In this document: piece after piece, positions 28,094 through 36,327 of the stretch
Numbering within the stretch: position 1 is the stretch's first letter
Layout: each line of letters starts with the position of its first letter
DNA from: Pseudoroseicyclus tamaricis
GTDB taxonomy: Bacteria > Pseudomonadota > Alphaproteobacteria > Rhodobacterales > Rhodobacteraceae
Assembly: GCF_012070395.1 (NCBI RefSeq)
Contig: NZ_JAAFYS010000001.1
Coordinates: forward strand, 40,001-104,000
Reading direction: 5' to 3'
Length of the DNA: 64,000 nucleotides
Position numbers and translations under genes: made by a program
The notes under the pieces: model-generated
Database searches by the model: none
Told to the model about the DNA's origin: nothing
The model's input: the letters and a program-made list of their open reading frames with translations, nothing else

Positions 28094-28696
28094 CTACCAC
28101 ATGGTCTTGGCGGCGCGGCCCGGCCAGTCGGCATCGTAGGCGGCGCCGTCGAAATCGGCCTTCACGCCCGAGAGCATCTCCCCCACCGTCGGCAGGCCGG
28201 CGCTCTCGTCCCCCGCCGTCCAGAGACGGGAGCGCAGGAGCGCGCGGGCGCATTGGGAATAGACCTCGGCGATGGTGATCACCGTGACCGTGCGGGGCAG
28301 GGTGCCCGCCCGGTCGAAGCGGGCGAGCATGGCGGGATCGTCCGTCAGCACGGCGCGGCCGTTGACGCGGATGACGTTGTTCGAGCCGGGGACGAGGAAC
28401 ATCAGCGAGACGCGCCCGTCGCGGACGATGTTGCGCAGCGAATCCATGCGGTTGTTGCCGCGCCAGTCCGGCAGGGCGAGGGTGCGGGCGTCCAGCACCT
28501 GCACCACGGGGCCGTCGTCGCCGCGGGGGCTGGCATCCGTGCCCTCCGGCCCGACGGTGGAGAGGATGGTGAAGCGCGAGGCGGCGATCCAGCGGCGGTA
28601 CTCCTCCGTCAGGTGATCCGTCACCTTGAGGAGGGCGGCCTCGCCGGGGCGGCCGTAGAGCGCCTCCAGCGCCGGGATGCTGTCGATCACTTGCAT
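28094..28696 (-). CDS. Pyridoxamine-5'-phosphate-oxidase-like FMN-binding protein
   Basis: 200 residues of the split-beta-barrel FMN-binding fold. The conserved core FTILSTVGPEGTDASPRGDDG, LALPDWRGNNRMDSLRNI and VSLMFLVPGSNNVIRVNGRA matches the subfamily often annotated as pyridoxamine 5'-phosphate oxidase-related. True vitamin B6 synthesis is unlikely, and flavin-dependent redox or haem/F420-type functions are possible. The start ATG directly abuts the stop of the upstream plsC-like gene, so it is probably the last gene of the ftsE-ftsX-plsC transcript. Confidence 0.8.
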   Translation of the reverse strand: MQVIDSIPALEALYGRPGEAALLKVTDHLTEEYRRWIAASRFTILSTVGPEGTDASPRGDDGPVVQVLDARTLALPDWRGNNRMDSLRNIVRDGRVSLMFLVPGSNNVIRVNGRAVLTDDPAMLARFDRAGTLPRTVTVITIAEVYSQCARALLRSRLWTAGDESAGLPTVGEMLSGVKADFDGAAYDADWPGRAAKTMW

Positions 28697-29458
28697 TCAG
28701 GCCTCCCGTTTCGGCAGCGAGGGGGCGGAGAAGCCGCCTTCGAGCAGCAGCCTGTCGGAGGCTGTCTCGATCTCCGCCTCCAGCCGGGCCATCAGGGCCT
28801 GGTTGGAGAGGCCGGGGGGGATGGCGGGGAGGAACTCCACCACCGCGAGGCCGGGCATCCGCATGAGGCCGCTCTTCGACCAGAAGAGGCCGACATTGGT
28901 CGCCGCCGGGATGCAGGGCTGCTTCAGCTCCTGGTAGAGCGCCGCGGCGCCGACCTTGAAGGGGGCCTTCACCCCCGGAGCGATGCGGGTGCCCTGCGGG
29001 TAGATGACCACCTGCCCGGGCAGCGACTTGCCGGCGCGCACGTCGGCCACCATGGAGCGGATCGCCTCCGCCCGCTTGCCGCGGTTGACGGGTATGCAGC
29101 CGGCGCGCCAGGCGTAGAGGCCGATGATCGGCGCCCAGAGCAGCTCCCGCTTCATGATGAACTTGCCGCGCGGGACGACGGAATAGATCATGATGATGTC
29201 GAGGAAGCTCTGGTGCTTGGCGGCGATCAGCACCTCGCCCTTCGGGATCTCGCCCCGCACCTCCGTCCGCAGGCCGACGATCACCTTCAGCAGCCACCGC
29301 GCCGTCCACGCCCATGACTTGGCCGCGGCGCTGGCGCCGAGCGGCGAGACGAGGGCGTAGGGCAGGAAGACGATCGCGTAGAGCGCCATCAGGGGATAGG
29401 CGACGATGATGAAGACGAGGGACTTCACCCCCTGCCAGCGCAGGCGCCACGTGCTCAT
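28697..29458 (-). CDS. plsC: 1-acyl-sn-glycerol-3-phosphate acyltransferase (PlsC family)
   Basis: 253 residues, inner-membrane associated. An N-terminal hydrophobic helix (about 10-35) is followed by the catalytic HX4D motif KHQSFLD and the substrate-binding YPQGTR motif (variant of EGTR). It transfers an acyl chain to lysophosphatidic acid in phospholipid synthesis; other lysophospholipid acyltransferases share these motifs. ATG 29458 overlaps the ftsX stop by 4 bp (ATGA), so the gene is coupled to ftsEX. Confidence 0.85.
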   Translation of the reverse strand: MSTWRLRWQGVKSLVFIIVAYPLMALYAIVFLPYALVSPLGASAAAKSWAWTARWLLKVIVGLRTEVRGEIPKGEVLIAAKHQSFLDIIMIYSVVPRGKFIMKRELLWAPIIGLYAWRAGCIPVNRGKRAEAIRSMVADVRAGKSLPGQVVIYPQGTRIAPGVKAPFKVGAAALYQELKQPCIPAATNVGLFWSKSGLMRMPGLAVVEFLPAIPPGLSNQALMARLEAEIETASDRLLLEGGFSAPSLPKREA

Positions 29459-30357
29459 GATTCTGCCCTCAGCCGGCTGAGCGCCGCCGCCCGCGTCGCC
29501 CAGAAGGCGGCGATGGCGGCGACGACGGGGATGGCGAGGGGCAGCAGCCACGACTGGCCGGCGAAGCCGAGGCCGGTGAGGAAGCCGCCCGCGACGTCGG
29601 AGCGGGGCAGGATGAACAGCGCCGCGACGCCCGCCGCCGTGCCGCCGGCAGCGCCGATCAGCGCCCGCAGGGTGAAGCGGCGGACAAAGGCGCGGGCGAT
29701 GTAGACATCGCGCGCCCCGACGAGGCGCAGGACACGGATGATCTGGGCATTGGCGGCGAGCGAGGACTGGACGGCCAGCGTCACCATCGCCACCAGCGCC
29801 GCGCCGATCAGGATGGCGGAGACGAAGGCCAGCAGGCGCAGGCGAGAGGCGGCGGCGACGAGCGGCTCACGCCAGCGGGCATGATCGTCGAGCACGGCGC
29901 CCGGCACCTCGGCGATGAGCCGGGCGCGCAGGCCGGCGGCATCGTAGCCTTCGCCCTCTTCCACGATCTCGATCAGCTGGGGGACGGGGAGCGCCGCGAG
30001 CGGCAGGTCGGACCCGAACCAGGGGGCGAGGAGGGCCTCCTCCTCCTCGTCGGTGAGGGCATGGGCGGCGGCGATGCCGGGCGTCTGCTCCAGCACGCGG
30101 ATGGCGGCGGCGGTCTGCGCGGCCATCTCCTCCGCCGGGGCGGAGATGCGCAAGGTGGATGTGCGCGCCAGCTCCTCCGACCAGCGGTCGGCGAGCCGGC
30201 CGGTGGCGGCGGAGAAGGCGAGCACGAAGACGGCGAGGAAGGCCATGGCGGCGGCGGCGCCCAGCGTCAGCCAGGCGGTGAAGCCGGAGGGCGGGACAGA
30301 GCGGTCGGCGCCGGGATCGCCGGCGATGAGGGTGAGGGCGCGGGGCAGGCGGGCCAT
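29455..30357 (-). CDS. ftsX: Cell division protein FtsX-like permease
   Basis: 300 residues with the FtsX topology: a cytoplasmic N-terminus, TM1 (about 28-52), a periplasmic domain (about 55-165) and three further helices (about 170-200, 220-245, 265-290). FtsX pairs with FtsE in the divisome and signals ATP hydrolysis to periplasmic cell-wall hydrolases. It directly follows ftsE and overlaps plsC. The periplasmic domain is poorly conserved, as usual for FtsX. Confidence 0.88.
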   Translation of the reverse strand: MARLPRALTLIAGDPGADRSVPPSGFTAWLTLGAAAAMAFLAVFVLAFSAATGRLADRWSEELARTSTLRISAPAEEMAAQTAAAIRVLEQTPGIAAAHALTDEEEEALLAPWFGSDLPLAALPVPQLIEIVEEGEGYDAAGLRARLIAEVPGAVLDDHARWREPLVAAASRLRLLAFVSAILIGAALVAMVTLAVQSSLAANAQIIRVLRLVGARDVYIARAFVRRFTLRALIGAAGGTAAGVAALFILPRSDVAGGFLTGLGFAGQSWLLPLAIPVVAAIAAFWATRAAALSRLRAES

Positions 30358-31032
30358 CTAGAGCTCCGCCCCGGCCATCTGCAGCTTGCGGCCGGTCAGG
30401 CGCAGCACGCGGGCGGAGACCTGTGCCTTGGCGGCGCGGATCAGCTCCAGATCATGGGTGGCGATGAGGACGGCCTTGCCCATGCGGTTGAGCTCCACCA
30501 GCAGGCGGAGCAGGCGCTGCGACATCTCCCAGTCGATGTTGCCCGTCGGCTCGTCGGCGAGGATCACGTCGGGCGAGGTGATGACCGCCCGCGCCAGCGC
30601 CGCGCGTTGCCGCTCGCCGCCGGAGAGCTCCGGCGGGCGCTGGCCGGCCTGCTTCGTCAGGCCGACCCAGGCGAGGAGATCCTTGAGGTTCCCCTCCGCC
30701 TCGTCGCCGCGGCCGGCGACGGTGAGCGGCAGGGCGATGTTCTCGGCCAGCGGCAGGTGATCGAGGAACTGGCAATCCTGGTGCACCACGCCGATGCGCC
30801 GCCGGGTCATCGCCAGCTGATCGCGGGAGAGGCCGCGGCGCGGCTCGCCGAAGAGCGTCACCTCGCCGGAGGTCGCCGTGAGCTCGCCGTAGCACAGCTT
30901 GAGGAGGGTCGTCTTTCCAGCGCCGGAGGGCCCGGTGAGGAAGTGGAAGGAGCCGGGCGCAAGTGTCAGCCCGAGACCCGAGAAGAGCTCGGCCCCGCCG
31001 TAGGTATAGGCCACGTCCTTCAGCTCGATCAC
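30358..31032 (-). CDS. ftsE: Cell division ATP-binding protein FtsE
   Basis: 224 residues, the standard FtsE length. Complete ABC ATPase: Walker A GPSGAGKTT, signature LSGGERQR, Walker B VILADEPTGNID, switch histidine in LIATHD. It works with FtsX at the division septum. It is the first gene of the ftsE-ftsX-plsC-PNPOx-like run and is divergent from the zinc-ribbon gene. Confidence 0.93.
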   Translation of the reverse strand: MIELKDVAYTYGGAELFSGLGLTLAPGSFHFLTGPSGAGKTTLLKLCYGELTATSGEVTLFGEPRRGLSRDQLAMTRRRIGVVHQDCQFLDHLPLAENIALPLTVAGRGDEAEGNLKDLLAWVGLTKQAGQRPPELSGGERQRAALARAVITSPDVILADEPTGNIDWEMSQRLLRLLVELNRMGKAVLIATHDLELIRAAKAQVSARVLRLTGRKLQMAGAEL

Positions 31033-31184
31033 ACCGGTCCCCCGCCTGACGCCGCTTAATGCCGAATATCGGCAACAGGATCAATCGCACGTGCCCCGCC
31101 TTCTTGGCGCGGGGGGGCGTGACGGCTAAGGGTTTGTAAGATGAGCAGTCGAGCGGCAGAAATCCGCCGGGAGTCCCACGCGCC

Positions 31185-32144
31185 ATGCGCCTGATCTGCC
31201 CCAATTGCGGCGCGCAGTACGAAGTGCCGGACGACGTGATCCCCGAAGAGGGGCGCGACGTCCAGTGCTCGGCCTGCAGCCACACCTGGTTCGAGGAGCC
31301 GGGCGCCTCCGTCGCGGCGGAGGATGCGCCGTCGGCGTCGCCGTCGCCGTCGCTGCGCACACCGCCGCGCGCGATGCCGCCCCGGACGATGCCGCCGCAG
31401 ACGGAGCAACTGTCGCCGCTCCGCCGGCCCGAGCCGGAGGAGGAGGCGGAGGCCCCCCTGCGCGTGCGGCCGAAGGGGGAGCGGCGCGCGCCGCCGCCGC
31501 CGCCGAGCTGGGATGACGAGGACGACGAGCCGCAGGTCTTCCGCCCCTCCGTCACCCCCGAGGTGGCCGCGATCCTGCGGGAAGAGGCGGCCCGCGAGGC
31601 CGAGAAGCGCCGGATGGAGCGCGAGGCCGGGGTGGAGACGCAGACGGAGCTGGAGCTGCCGGAGCGGCCGCGAACCGAGCCGAAGGTGGCCGAACAGCCG
31701 ATCCTCAAGCCGGCGCCCGACCGGGTGGAGCCCGAGCGCCCGGCGCGGCCGGAGCCGTCCGCCGAGCGGGCCAGCCGGCGTCCCAGGCGGGAGGGCCCCG
31801 GCACCGATGAGGGCAACGTCGCCCGCCGCGAGCTGCTGCCCGACATCGACGAGCTTCATTCCTCCCTCCGCGCCGACGAGGAGCCGGCGACGCCGGCCAG
31901 CGACCGGGACGAGACGGAGAGCGCGACGCGACGGGGCTTCCGGCGGGGCTTCACGCTGACGCTGCTGCTGCTGGCGGTGTTCGCGCTCGCCTATGTCTTC
32001 GCGCCGCAGATCGCCGCCCGCGTGCCGGCGCTGTCGCCGACGCTGGCGAGCTATGTCGACGCGGTGGATGCCGGGCGGATCTGGCTGGAGCTGCGCATCC
32101 AGTCGCTGACCAACCAGATCAACACGATGGCCGGAAGCGTCTGA
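31185..32144 (+). CDS. Zinc-ribbon (MJ0042-type) membrane-anchored protein
   Basis: 319 residues. The N-terminal zinc ribbon has C5, C8, C28 and C31 (CPNC...CSAC). A long, low-complexity Pro/Glu/Arg-rich linker (about 45-245) is followed by one membrane helix (about 255-277, LTLLLLAVFALAYVF) and a short periplasmic tail. Such proteins are conserved next to ftsE in alphaproteobacteria, but the function is unknown. A 16-bp tandem duplication covers the end of the gene. Confidence 0.85.
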   Translation: MRLICPNCGAQYEVPDDVIPEEGRDVQCSACSHTWFEEPGASVAAEDAPSASPSPSLRTPPRAMPPRTMPPQTEQLSPLRRPEPEEEAEAPLRVRPKGERRAPPPPPSWDDEDDEPQVFRPSVTPEVAAILREEAAREAEKRRMEREAGVETQTELELPERPRTEPKVAEQPILKPAPDRVEPERPARPEPSAERASRRPRREGPGTDEGNVARRELLPDIDELHSSLRADEEPATPASDRDETESATRRGFRRGFTLTLLLLAVFALAYVFAPQIAARVPALSPTLASYVDAVDAGRIWLELRIQSLTNQINTMAGSV

Positions 32145-32185
32145 GGCCGGGAGCGTCTGAGCCCCCGGGGGCCGCCGCCGGGCCC

Positions 32186-32725
32186 TCAGGGCCGGGCGGC
32201 GACTTGCCGGGCGGTGCGCGTCAGGTCGTGCAGCAGGCTGCCGGACATGGAGCGCATGACGACCAGCTCGAAGGTCGCCGGGCCGAGGCGGGTGACGGAG
32301 GCCGTCATGTGGCCGATGAGGGTGCGGGCGGTGCGCCCCTCGGGAAAGACCTCCGCCGAGAGGTCCACCGGCACCAGCCGGGCCAGCACCGCCTCCACCG
32401 CCGGGCCGTCCACCAAGAGCACCGCCTGCGCGCCGGTCTGCCCGGTCAGCGCCGCGCGGCCGCCCAGCCATTCGGGCGGCTCGGCGCCGATCAGCAGGGC
32501 GCGGCCGGGGCCGACCCAGAGGAGACGGGCCTTGTCGCCCGTCTGGCTCTCGCCGGGGGCGGGGTAGTCGAGGCCGAAGGCCTCCTGCAGCGCGGAGGAG
32601 ATCCCCTCCAGCTCGCCCTTGAAGGGTGCCACTTCCGTCACCACCCCCCACTGGCCCTCGGCCAGCGACAGGCCGGGCAGGGCCGGCAGCTCGGCGAAGG
32701 CGGGGGCCTCGAACAACCTAGGCAC
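32186..32725 (-). CDS. soxG: Sarcosine oxidase gamma subunit
   Basis: 179 residues. The small subunit of heterotetrameric sarcosine oxidase, with GcvT-like features: AVLLVDGPAVEAVLARLVPVDLSAEVFPEGRTARTLIGHMTASVTRLGP. It stabilises the complex and has no cofactor of its own in known structures. It overlaps soxA by 8 bp and is the last gene of the sox operon. Confidence 0.9.
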   Translation of the reverse strand: MPRLFEAPAFAELPALPGLSLAEGQWGVVTEVAPFKGELEGISSALQEAFGLDYPAPGESQTGDKARLLWVGPGRALLIGAEPPEWLGGRAALTGQTGAQAVLLVDGPAVEAVLARLVPVDLSAEVFPEGRTARTLIGHMTASVTRLGPATFELVVMRSMSGSLLHDLTRTARQVAARP

Positions 32726-35642
32726 GCATCCGCCCTCCCGCCGGGTCGATGAAGGTGGGCTCGCAGACGAGGCAGAGCACGTCCGTCCCCCGCAGGTGAT
32801 CGACGAAGCGCACCACCTCGCCGATCCGCTCCGGCCCGCGCTTGAGGAAGGCGAGCGCGATGTCGCGGCCGAGCGTGGCGGAGTGGCAGGCGGAGGTGAC
32901 GTAGCCCTCGGCGTTCACCCGCTCCGCCGCCGCCCCGCGCGAGAAGAGGAAGCCGCCGGCCGTCAGCCGCGCGCCGTCCACCGGCTTGAGGCCGACGAGG
33001 CGCTCGCGCCCCGGGTCGGTCAGCCCCTCCCGCTCCGCCGCGGCGCGGCCGATGTAATCCTTCCTGGTGCTCATCATGCTGCCGAGGCCGATGTCGCCGG
33101 CGGTCGCCCTCCCGTCGATCTCGGCATGGGTGATGAAGCCCTTCTCCACCCGCAGGACGTTCAGCGCCTCCATCCCGTAGGCGCCGCCGCCGAGGCTTTC
33201 CGCCTGCGCCACGATCAGCCGCCAGAGGGCGGCACCGTAGGCCACGGGCACCGCGACCTCGAAGCCGAGTTCGCCGGAGAAGGAGATGCGGAAGAGCCGG
33301 CCGGGGACGCCCATCACCCGCGCGTCCGTCACCCCCATGAAGGGGATCTGCAGGGGCGTGTCATCCTCCATCAGCGTGCGCAGGAGGACACGCGCCTGAG
33401 GGCCGGCGACGGCGAACTGCGCCCAGGCCTCGGTGACGGAGGTGAAGGTGACATCCAGATCGGGGCGCAGGACCTGCGCGACCATGTCGAAATGCTGCAT
33501 CACCTGACCGGCGGCCGCGGTGGTGGTGGTGATGAGGTAATGGCTGTCGCCGAGGCGCGCGCAGGTGCCGTCATCCATGACGTAGCCGTCCTCGCGCAGC
33601 ATCAGCCCGTAGCGGACGCGGCCGGTCTTCAGCGTCGACATGGCGCCGGTGTAGACGAAATCGAGGAAGGCGGCGGCATCGGGGCCCTGCACGTCGATCT
33701 TGCCCAAGGTGGAGACGTCGCACACCCCGACCTTGTGGCGCACCATGCGCACCTCGCGGTCGCAGGCCTCGCGCCACGTCTTCTCGCCGGCGCGCGGGAA
33801 GTAGCTGGCGCGGTACCACAGGCCCGCCTCGACCATCGGCGCCCCCCGCTCGCGCACGGCGGCGTCGGAGGCGCTGCGGCGGATGGGGGCGAAGCCACTG
33901 CCGCGGGCGCCGGCGCCCATGGCGGAGATGGGGACGGGCACGTAGGGCGGGCGATACGTCGTCGTCCCCGCCGGGCCGCCGGCGACGCCGGTGGCGGCGG
34001 CGAGGACGGAGAGGGCGTTGACGTTGGACATCTTGCCCTGATCCGTCGCCATGCCTTGCGTCGTGTAGCGCTTCATGTGCTCGGGGGCGGAGAAGCCCTC
34101 GGCCGCCGATTGCTTGACGTCCTTCGTCGTGACGTCGTTCTGGAAGTCGAGCCACGCCCGGCCCGGCCCCTCGTAGACCCAGCTCGCCGGCGTGGCGCCC
34201 GCCTCTTCCTCCGCCTCGGGGAGGTCGGCGGCGGGGGCTTTGTGGCCCATGTCCTCCGCGGCGATGGCGCCGGCGCGCCAGCCTTCGGTGAGGCAGGCGG
34301 CGGTGGAGAAGGTGCCGTTGGCCGAGCCGGCGGGCGTGAGGCCGGGGACGGAGCCCTCGGGCGGCAGGAAGGCGGCGCGCTCGGCATCCCAGACGGGGCG
34401 GGCGCCCTGATGGCAGGCGATGTTGACCTGCGGGTTCCACCCGCCGGCCGTGGCGAGACAATCGGCGCGGATGTTCTGCTCGACCAGCCCGTGGGAGATC
34501 TTGACGAGCGAGAGCCCCTGCCGCCCGTGCGTGCCGATGACATGGCCGCCGGGGAAGACGGGGTAATCCTGCGCCTCGCGGGCGCCGGGATCGGGGTCGA
34601 TCAGGCCGGTGACGGTGACACCGGCGTCGAGCAGCTGCTCCGCCGTCGCGCGCGCCGCCCGGCCGGTGCCGAAGATCGCCACCTCCTTGCCGGGCGCCAC
34701 GGCCCAGCGGTTGAGGTAGGCGCGCACGGCGCTGGCCATCATGACGCCGGGCCGGTCGTTGCCGGAGAAGGTCATCGCCCGCTCCAGCGCCCCGGCGGCG
34801 AGGACGGCCCGCTTCGCCGTGATGCGCCAGAAGGCGTAGCGGGGGCGATCCGCCTCGGGCGCGAGGTGGGCGCCGACCCGCTCCAGCGCGCCGTAGGTGC
34901 CGCCATCGTAGGCGCCGGTGACGGCGGTGCGGGTCATGATGCGCACGTTGGGCATCGCCGCCAGCTCCGCCGCGACGGAGGCGGCCCACTCTGCGCCGGG
35001 CTGGCCGCCGACATGCTCCCGCTCCGCCAGCAGGCGGCCGCCAAGGCGGGTATCCTCCTCGGCGAGGATGACGCGGGCGCCGGCGCGGCCCGCCGCCAGC
35101 GCAGCCATCAGGCCGGCGGGGCCGCCGCCGACGACGAGGAGGTCGCAGAAGGCGAAGGCCTTCTCGTCCTCCCCCGGGCCGGGATCGCGGTGCAGGGCGC
35201 CGAGGCCGGCGGCGCGGCGGATGACAGGCTCGTAGAGCGCCTCCCACGCCTTTCGGGGCCACATGAACGTCTTGTAGTAGAAGCCGGCGCCGAAGAATGG
35301 CGAGGCGAGGTCGTTCACCGCCATGAGATCGAGACTGAGGGCGGGCCAGCGGTTCTGGCTCTGCGTCTCCAGCCCGTCCCAGACCTCCTGCACCGTGGCG
35401 CGGACGTTGGGCTCCCGCCCCGGGCCCTTGCCGACGGTGAGGAGGGCGTTCGGCTCCTCCGACCCGGCGGTGAGGATGCCGCGCGGGCGGTGGTACTTGA
35501 AGGAGCGCCCGACGAGCCGGATGCCGGAGGCGAGCAGCGCCGAAGCGACCGTATCCCCCGGATGGGCATGGACGATGCGCCCGTCGAAGCGGAAGGAGAG
35601 CTGCGTCTCCCGGTCGATCATGCCGCCGGTGGCCAGCCTCAT
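32718..35642 (-). CDS. soxA: Sarcosine oxidase alpha subunit
   Basis: 974 residues, the usual size. Order of domains: an N-terminal ferredoxin-like fold (about 1-110, FRFDGRIVHAHPGDTVASALLASG), an NAD(P)-binding Rossmann domain with DLLVVGGGPAGLMAALAAGRAG (from about 167), and a C-terminal GcvT-like tetrahydrofolate-binding domain (about 590-970). The complex oxidises sarcosine to glycine and passes the methyl group to tetrahydrofolate. Overlaps of 4 bp with soxD and 8 bp with soxG show a tight operon. Confidence 0.96.
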   Translation of the reverse strand: MRLATGGMIDRETQLSFRFDGRIVHAHPGDTVASALLASGIRLVGRSFKYHRPRGILTAGSEEPNALLTVGKGPGREPNVRATVQEVWDGLETQSQNRWPALSLDLMAVNDLASPFFGAGFYYKTFMWPRKAWEALYEPVIRRAAGLGALHRDPGPGEDEKAFAFCDLLVVGGGPAGLMAALAAGRAGARVILAEEDTRLGGRLLAEREHVGGQPGAEWAASVAAELAAMPNVRIMTRTAVTGAYDGGTYGALERVGAHLAPEADRPRYAFWRITAKRAVLAAGALERAMTFSGNDRPGVMMASAVRAYLNRWAVAPGKEVAIFGTGRAARATAEQLLDAGVTVTGLIDPDPGAREAQDYPVFPGGHVIGTHGRQGLSLVKISHGLVEQNIRADCLATAGGWNPQVNIACHQGARPVWDAERAAFLPPEGSVPGLTPAGSANGTFSTAACLTEGWRAGAIAAEDMGHKAPAADLPEAEEEAGATPASWVYEGPGRAWLDFQNDVTTKDVKQSAAEGFSAPEHMKRYTTQGMATDQGKMSNVNALSVLAAATGVAGGPAGTTTYRPPYVPVPISAMGAGARGSGFAPIRRSASDAAVRERGAPMVEAGLWYRASYFPRAGEKTWREACDREVRMVRHKVGVCDVSTLGKIDVQGPDAAAFLDFVYTGAMSTLKTGRVRYGLMLREDGYVMDDGTCARLGDSHYLITTTTAAAGQVMQHFDMVAQVLRPDLDVTFTSVTEAWAQFAVAGPQARVLLRTLMEDDTPLQIPFMGVTDARVMGVPGRLFRISFSGELGFEVAVPVAYGAALWRLIVAQAESLGGGAYGMEALNVLRVEKGFITHAEIDGRATAGDIGLGSMMSTRKDYIGRAAAEREGLTDPGRERLVGLKPVDGARLTAGGFLFSRGAAAERVNAEGYVTSACHSATLGRDIALAFLKRGPERIGEVVRFVDHLRGTDVLCLVCEPTFIDPAGGRMRA

Positions 35643-35878
35643 GGCGCATCCCCCGGCTCGATCATCTCATGCGTGCGGGTGTCGCGGACGGCGCGGACCA
35701 TCGCCCCGCAGGGATCGTGGTGCCACAGCTCGGCCAGCGGGCCGGCGGGGTTCTCCCTCAGGAAGACGTAGGCGTGCATCTCCTCGCCCCAGCTGCCGCC
35801 GGGACGCTCCAGCGCGGCACCCATCCAGGTGAACTCCCGGCGATCCCTCTCACCGCAATGGGGGCAGCGGATGCGCAT
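35639..35878 (-). CDS. soxD: Sarcosine oxidase delta subunit
   Basis: 79 residues. Zinc-binding small subunit, with C5 and C8 in RCPHCGERDRREF and the second ligand pair in WHHDPCGAM (H53/H54 and C57). It overlaps soxA by 4 bp and the upstream lipoprotein gene by 1 bp. In most organisms it directly follows soxB; here a lipoprotein gene intervenes. Confidence 0.93.
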   Translation of the reverse strand: MRIRCPHCGERDRREFTWMGAALERPGGSWGEEMHAYVFLRENPAGPLAELWHHDPCGAMVRAVRDTRTHEMIEPGDAP

Positions 35879-36327
35879 CAGCAGGCCTCGATCAGGTGGT
35901 CGAAGAAGGCGACGCGGTTGCGCGTCACGTAGCGGATGCGCACCTGCGCGCCGAGCGCGAAGAACGCCTCCGATTCAGGGGAGCCGTCGCAGAAGACGCT
36001 GCGCATGTCCTCGATGCCGATCCGCTCGATGAAGGCCTTGTTGGCCTGGGCGATGTCGCTGGAGGAGAAGGGGAAGCGGCTCTCGATGTAGAGGACGGGG
36101 CCGATCGCCTCGATCCGCTCGACGGTGACGCCGTCGTATTCCATCTCGTCGCGGTGAAACCACATGTCATCCGCCAGAAGGCTGGCCACCTCGCAGGCGG
36201 CGGCGTTCGGGCAGTCGGCCGGCAGGGCCTCCGCCGGCGCCGCCGGGATGGGGCTGGCGGGCGGCGTCGCCTCGCAGGCGGCGAGCAGGCCGAGCGCGGC
36301 GAGGCTAGTGAAGATTGTGCTGCGCAC
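35878..36327 (-). CDS. Putative lipoprotein embedded in the sox operon
   Basis: 149 residues, no recognised domain. The N-terminus MRSTIFTSLAALGLLAAC has a lipobox with Cys18, then a Pro/Ala-rich linker and a globular domain containing YDGVTVERIEAIGPVLYIESRFPFS and EDMRSVFCDGSPESEAFFALGAQVRIRYVTRNRV. Start GTG 36327 is supported by a strong GAGGAGG site 6 bases upstream. It overlaps soxB by 23 bp and soxD by 1 bp, so it is translated as part of the operon. An exported lipoprotein between cytoplasmic enzyme subunits is unexpected; its role is unknown. Confidence 0.8.
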   Translation of the reverse strand: MRSTIFTSLAALGLLAACEATPPASPIPAAPAEALPADCPNAAACEVASLLADDMWFHRDEMEYDGVTVERIEAIGPVLYIESRFPFSSSDIAQANKAFIERIGIEDMRSVFCDGSPESEAFFALGAQVRIRYVTRNRVAFFDHLIEAC

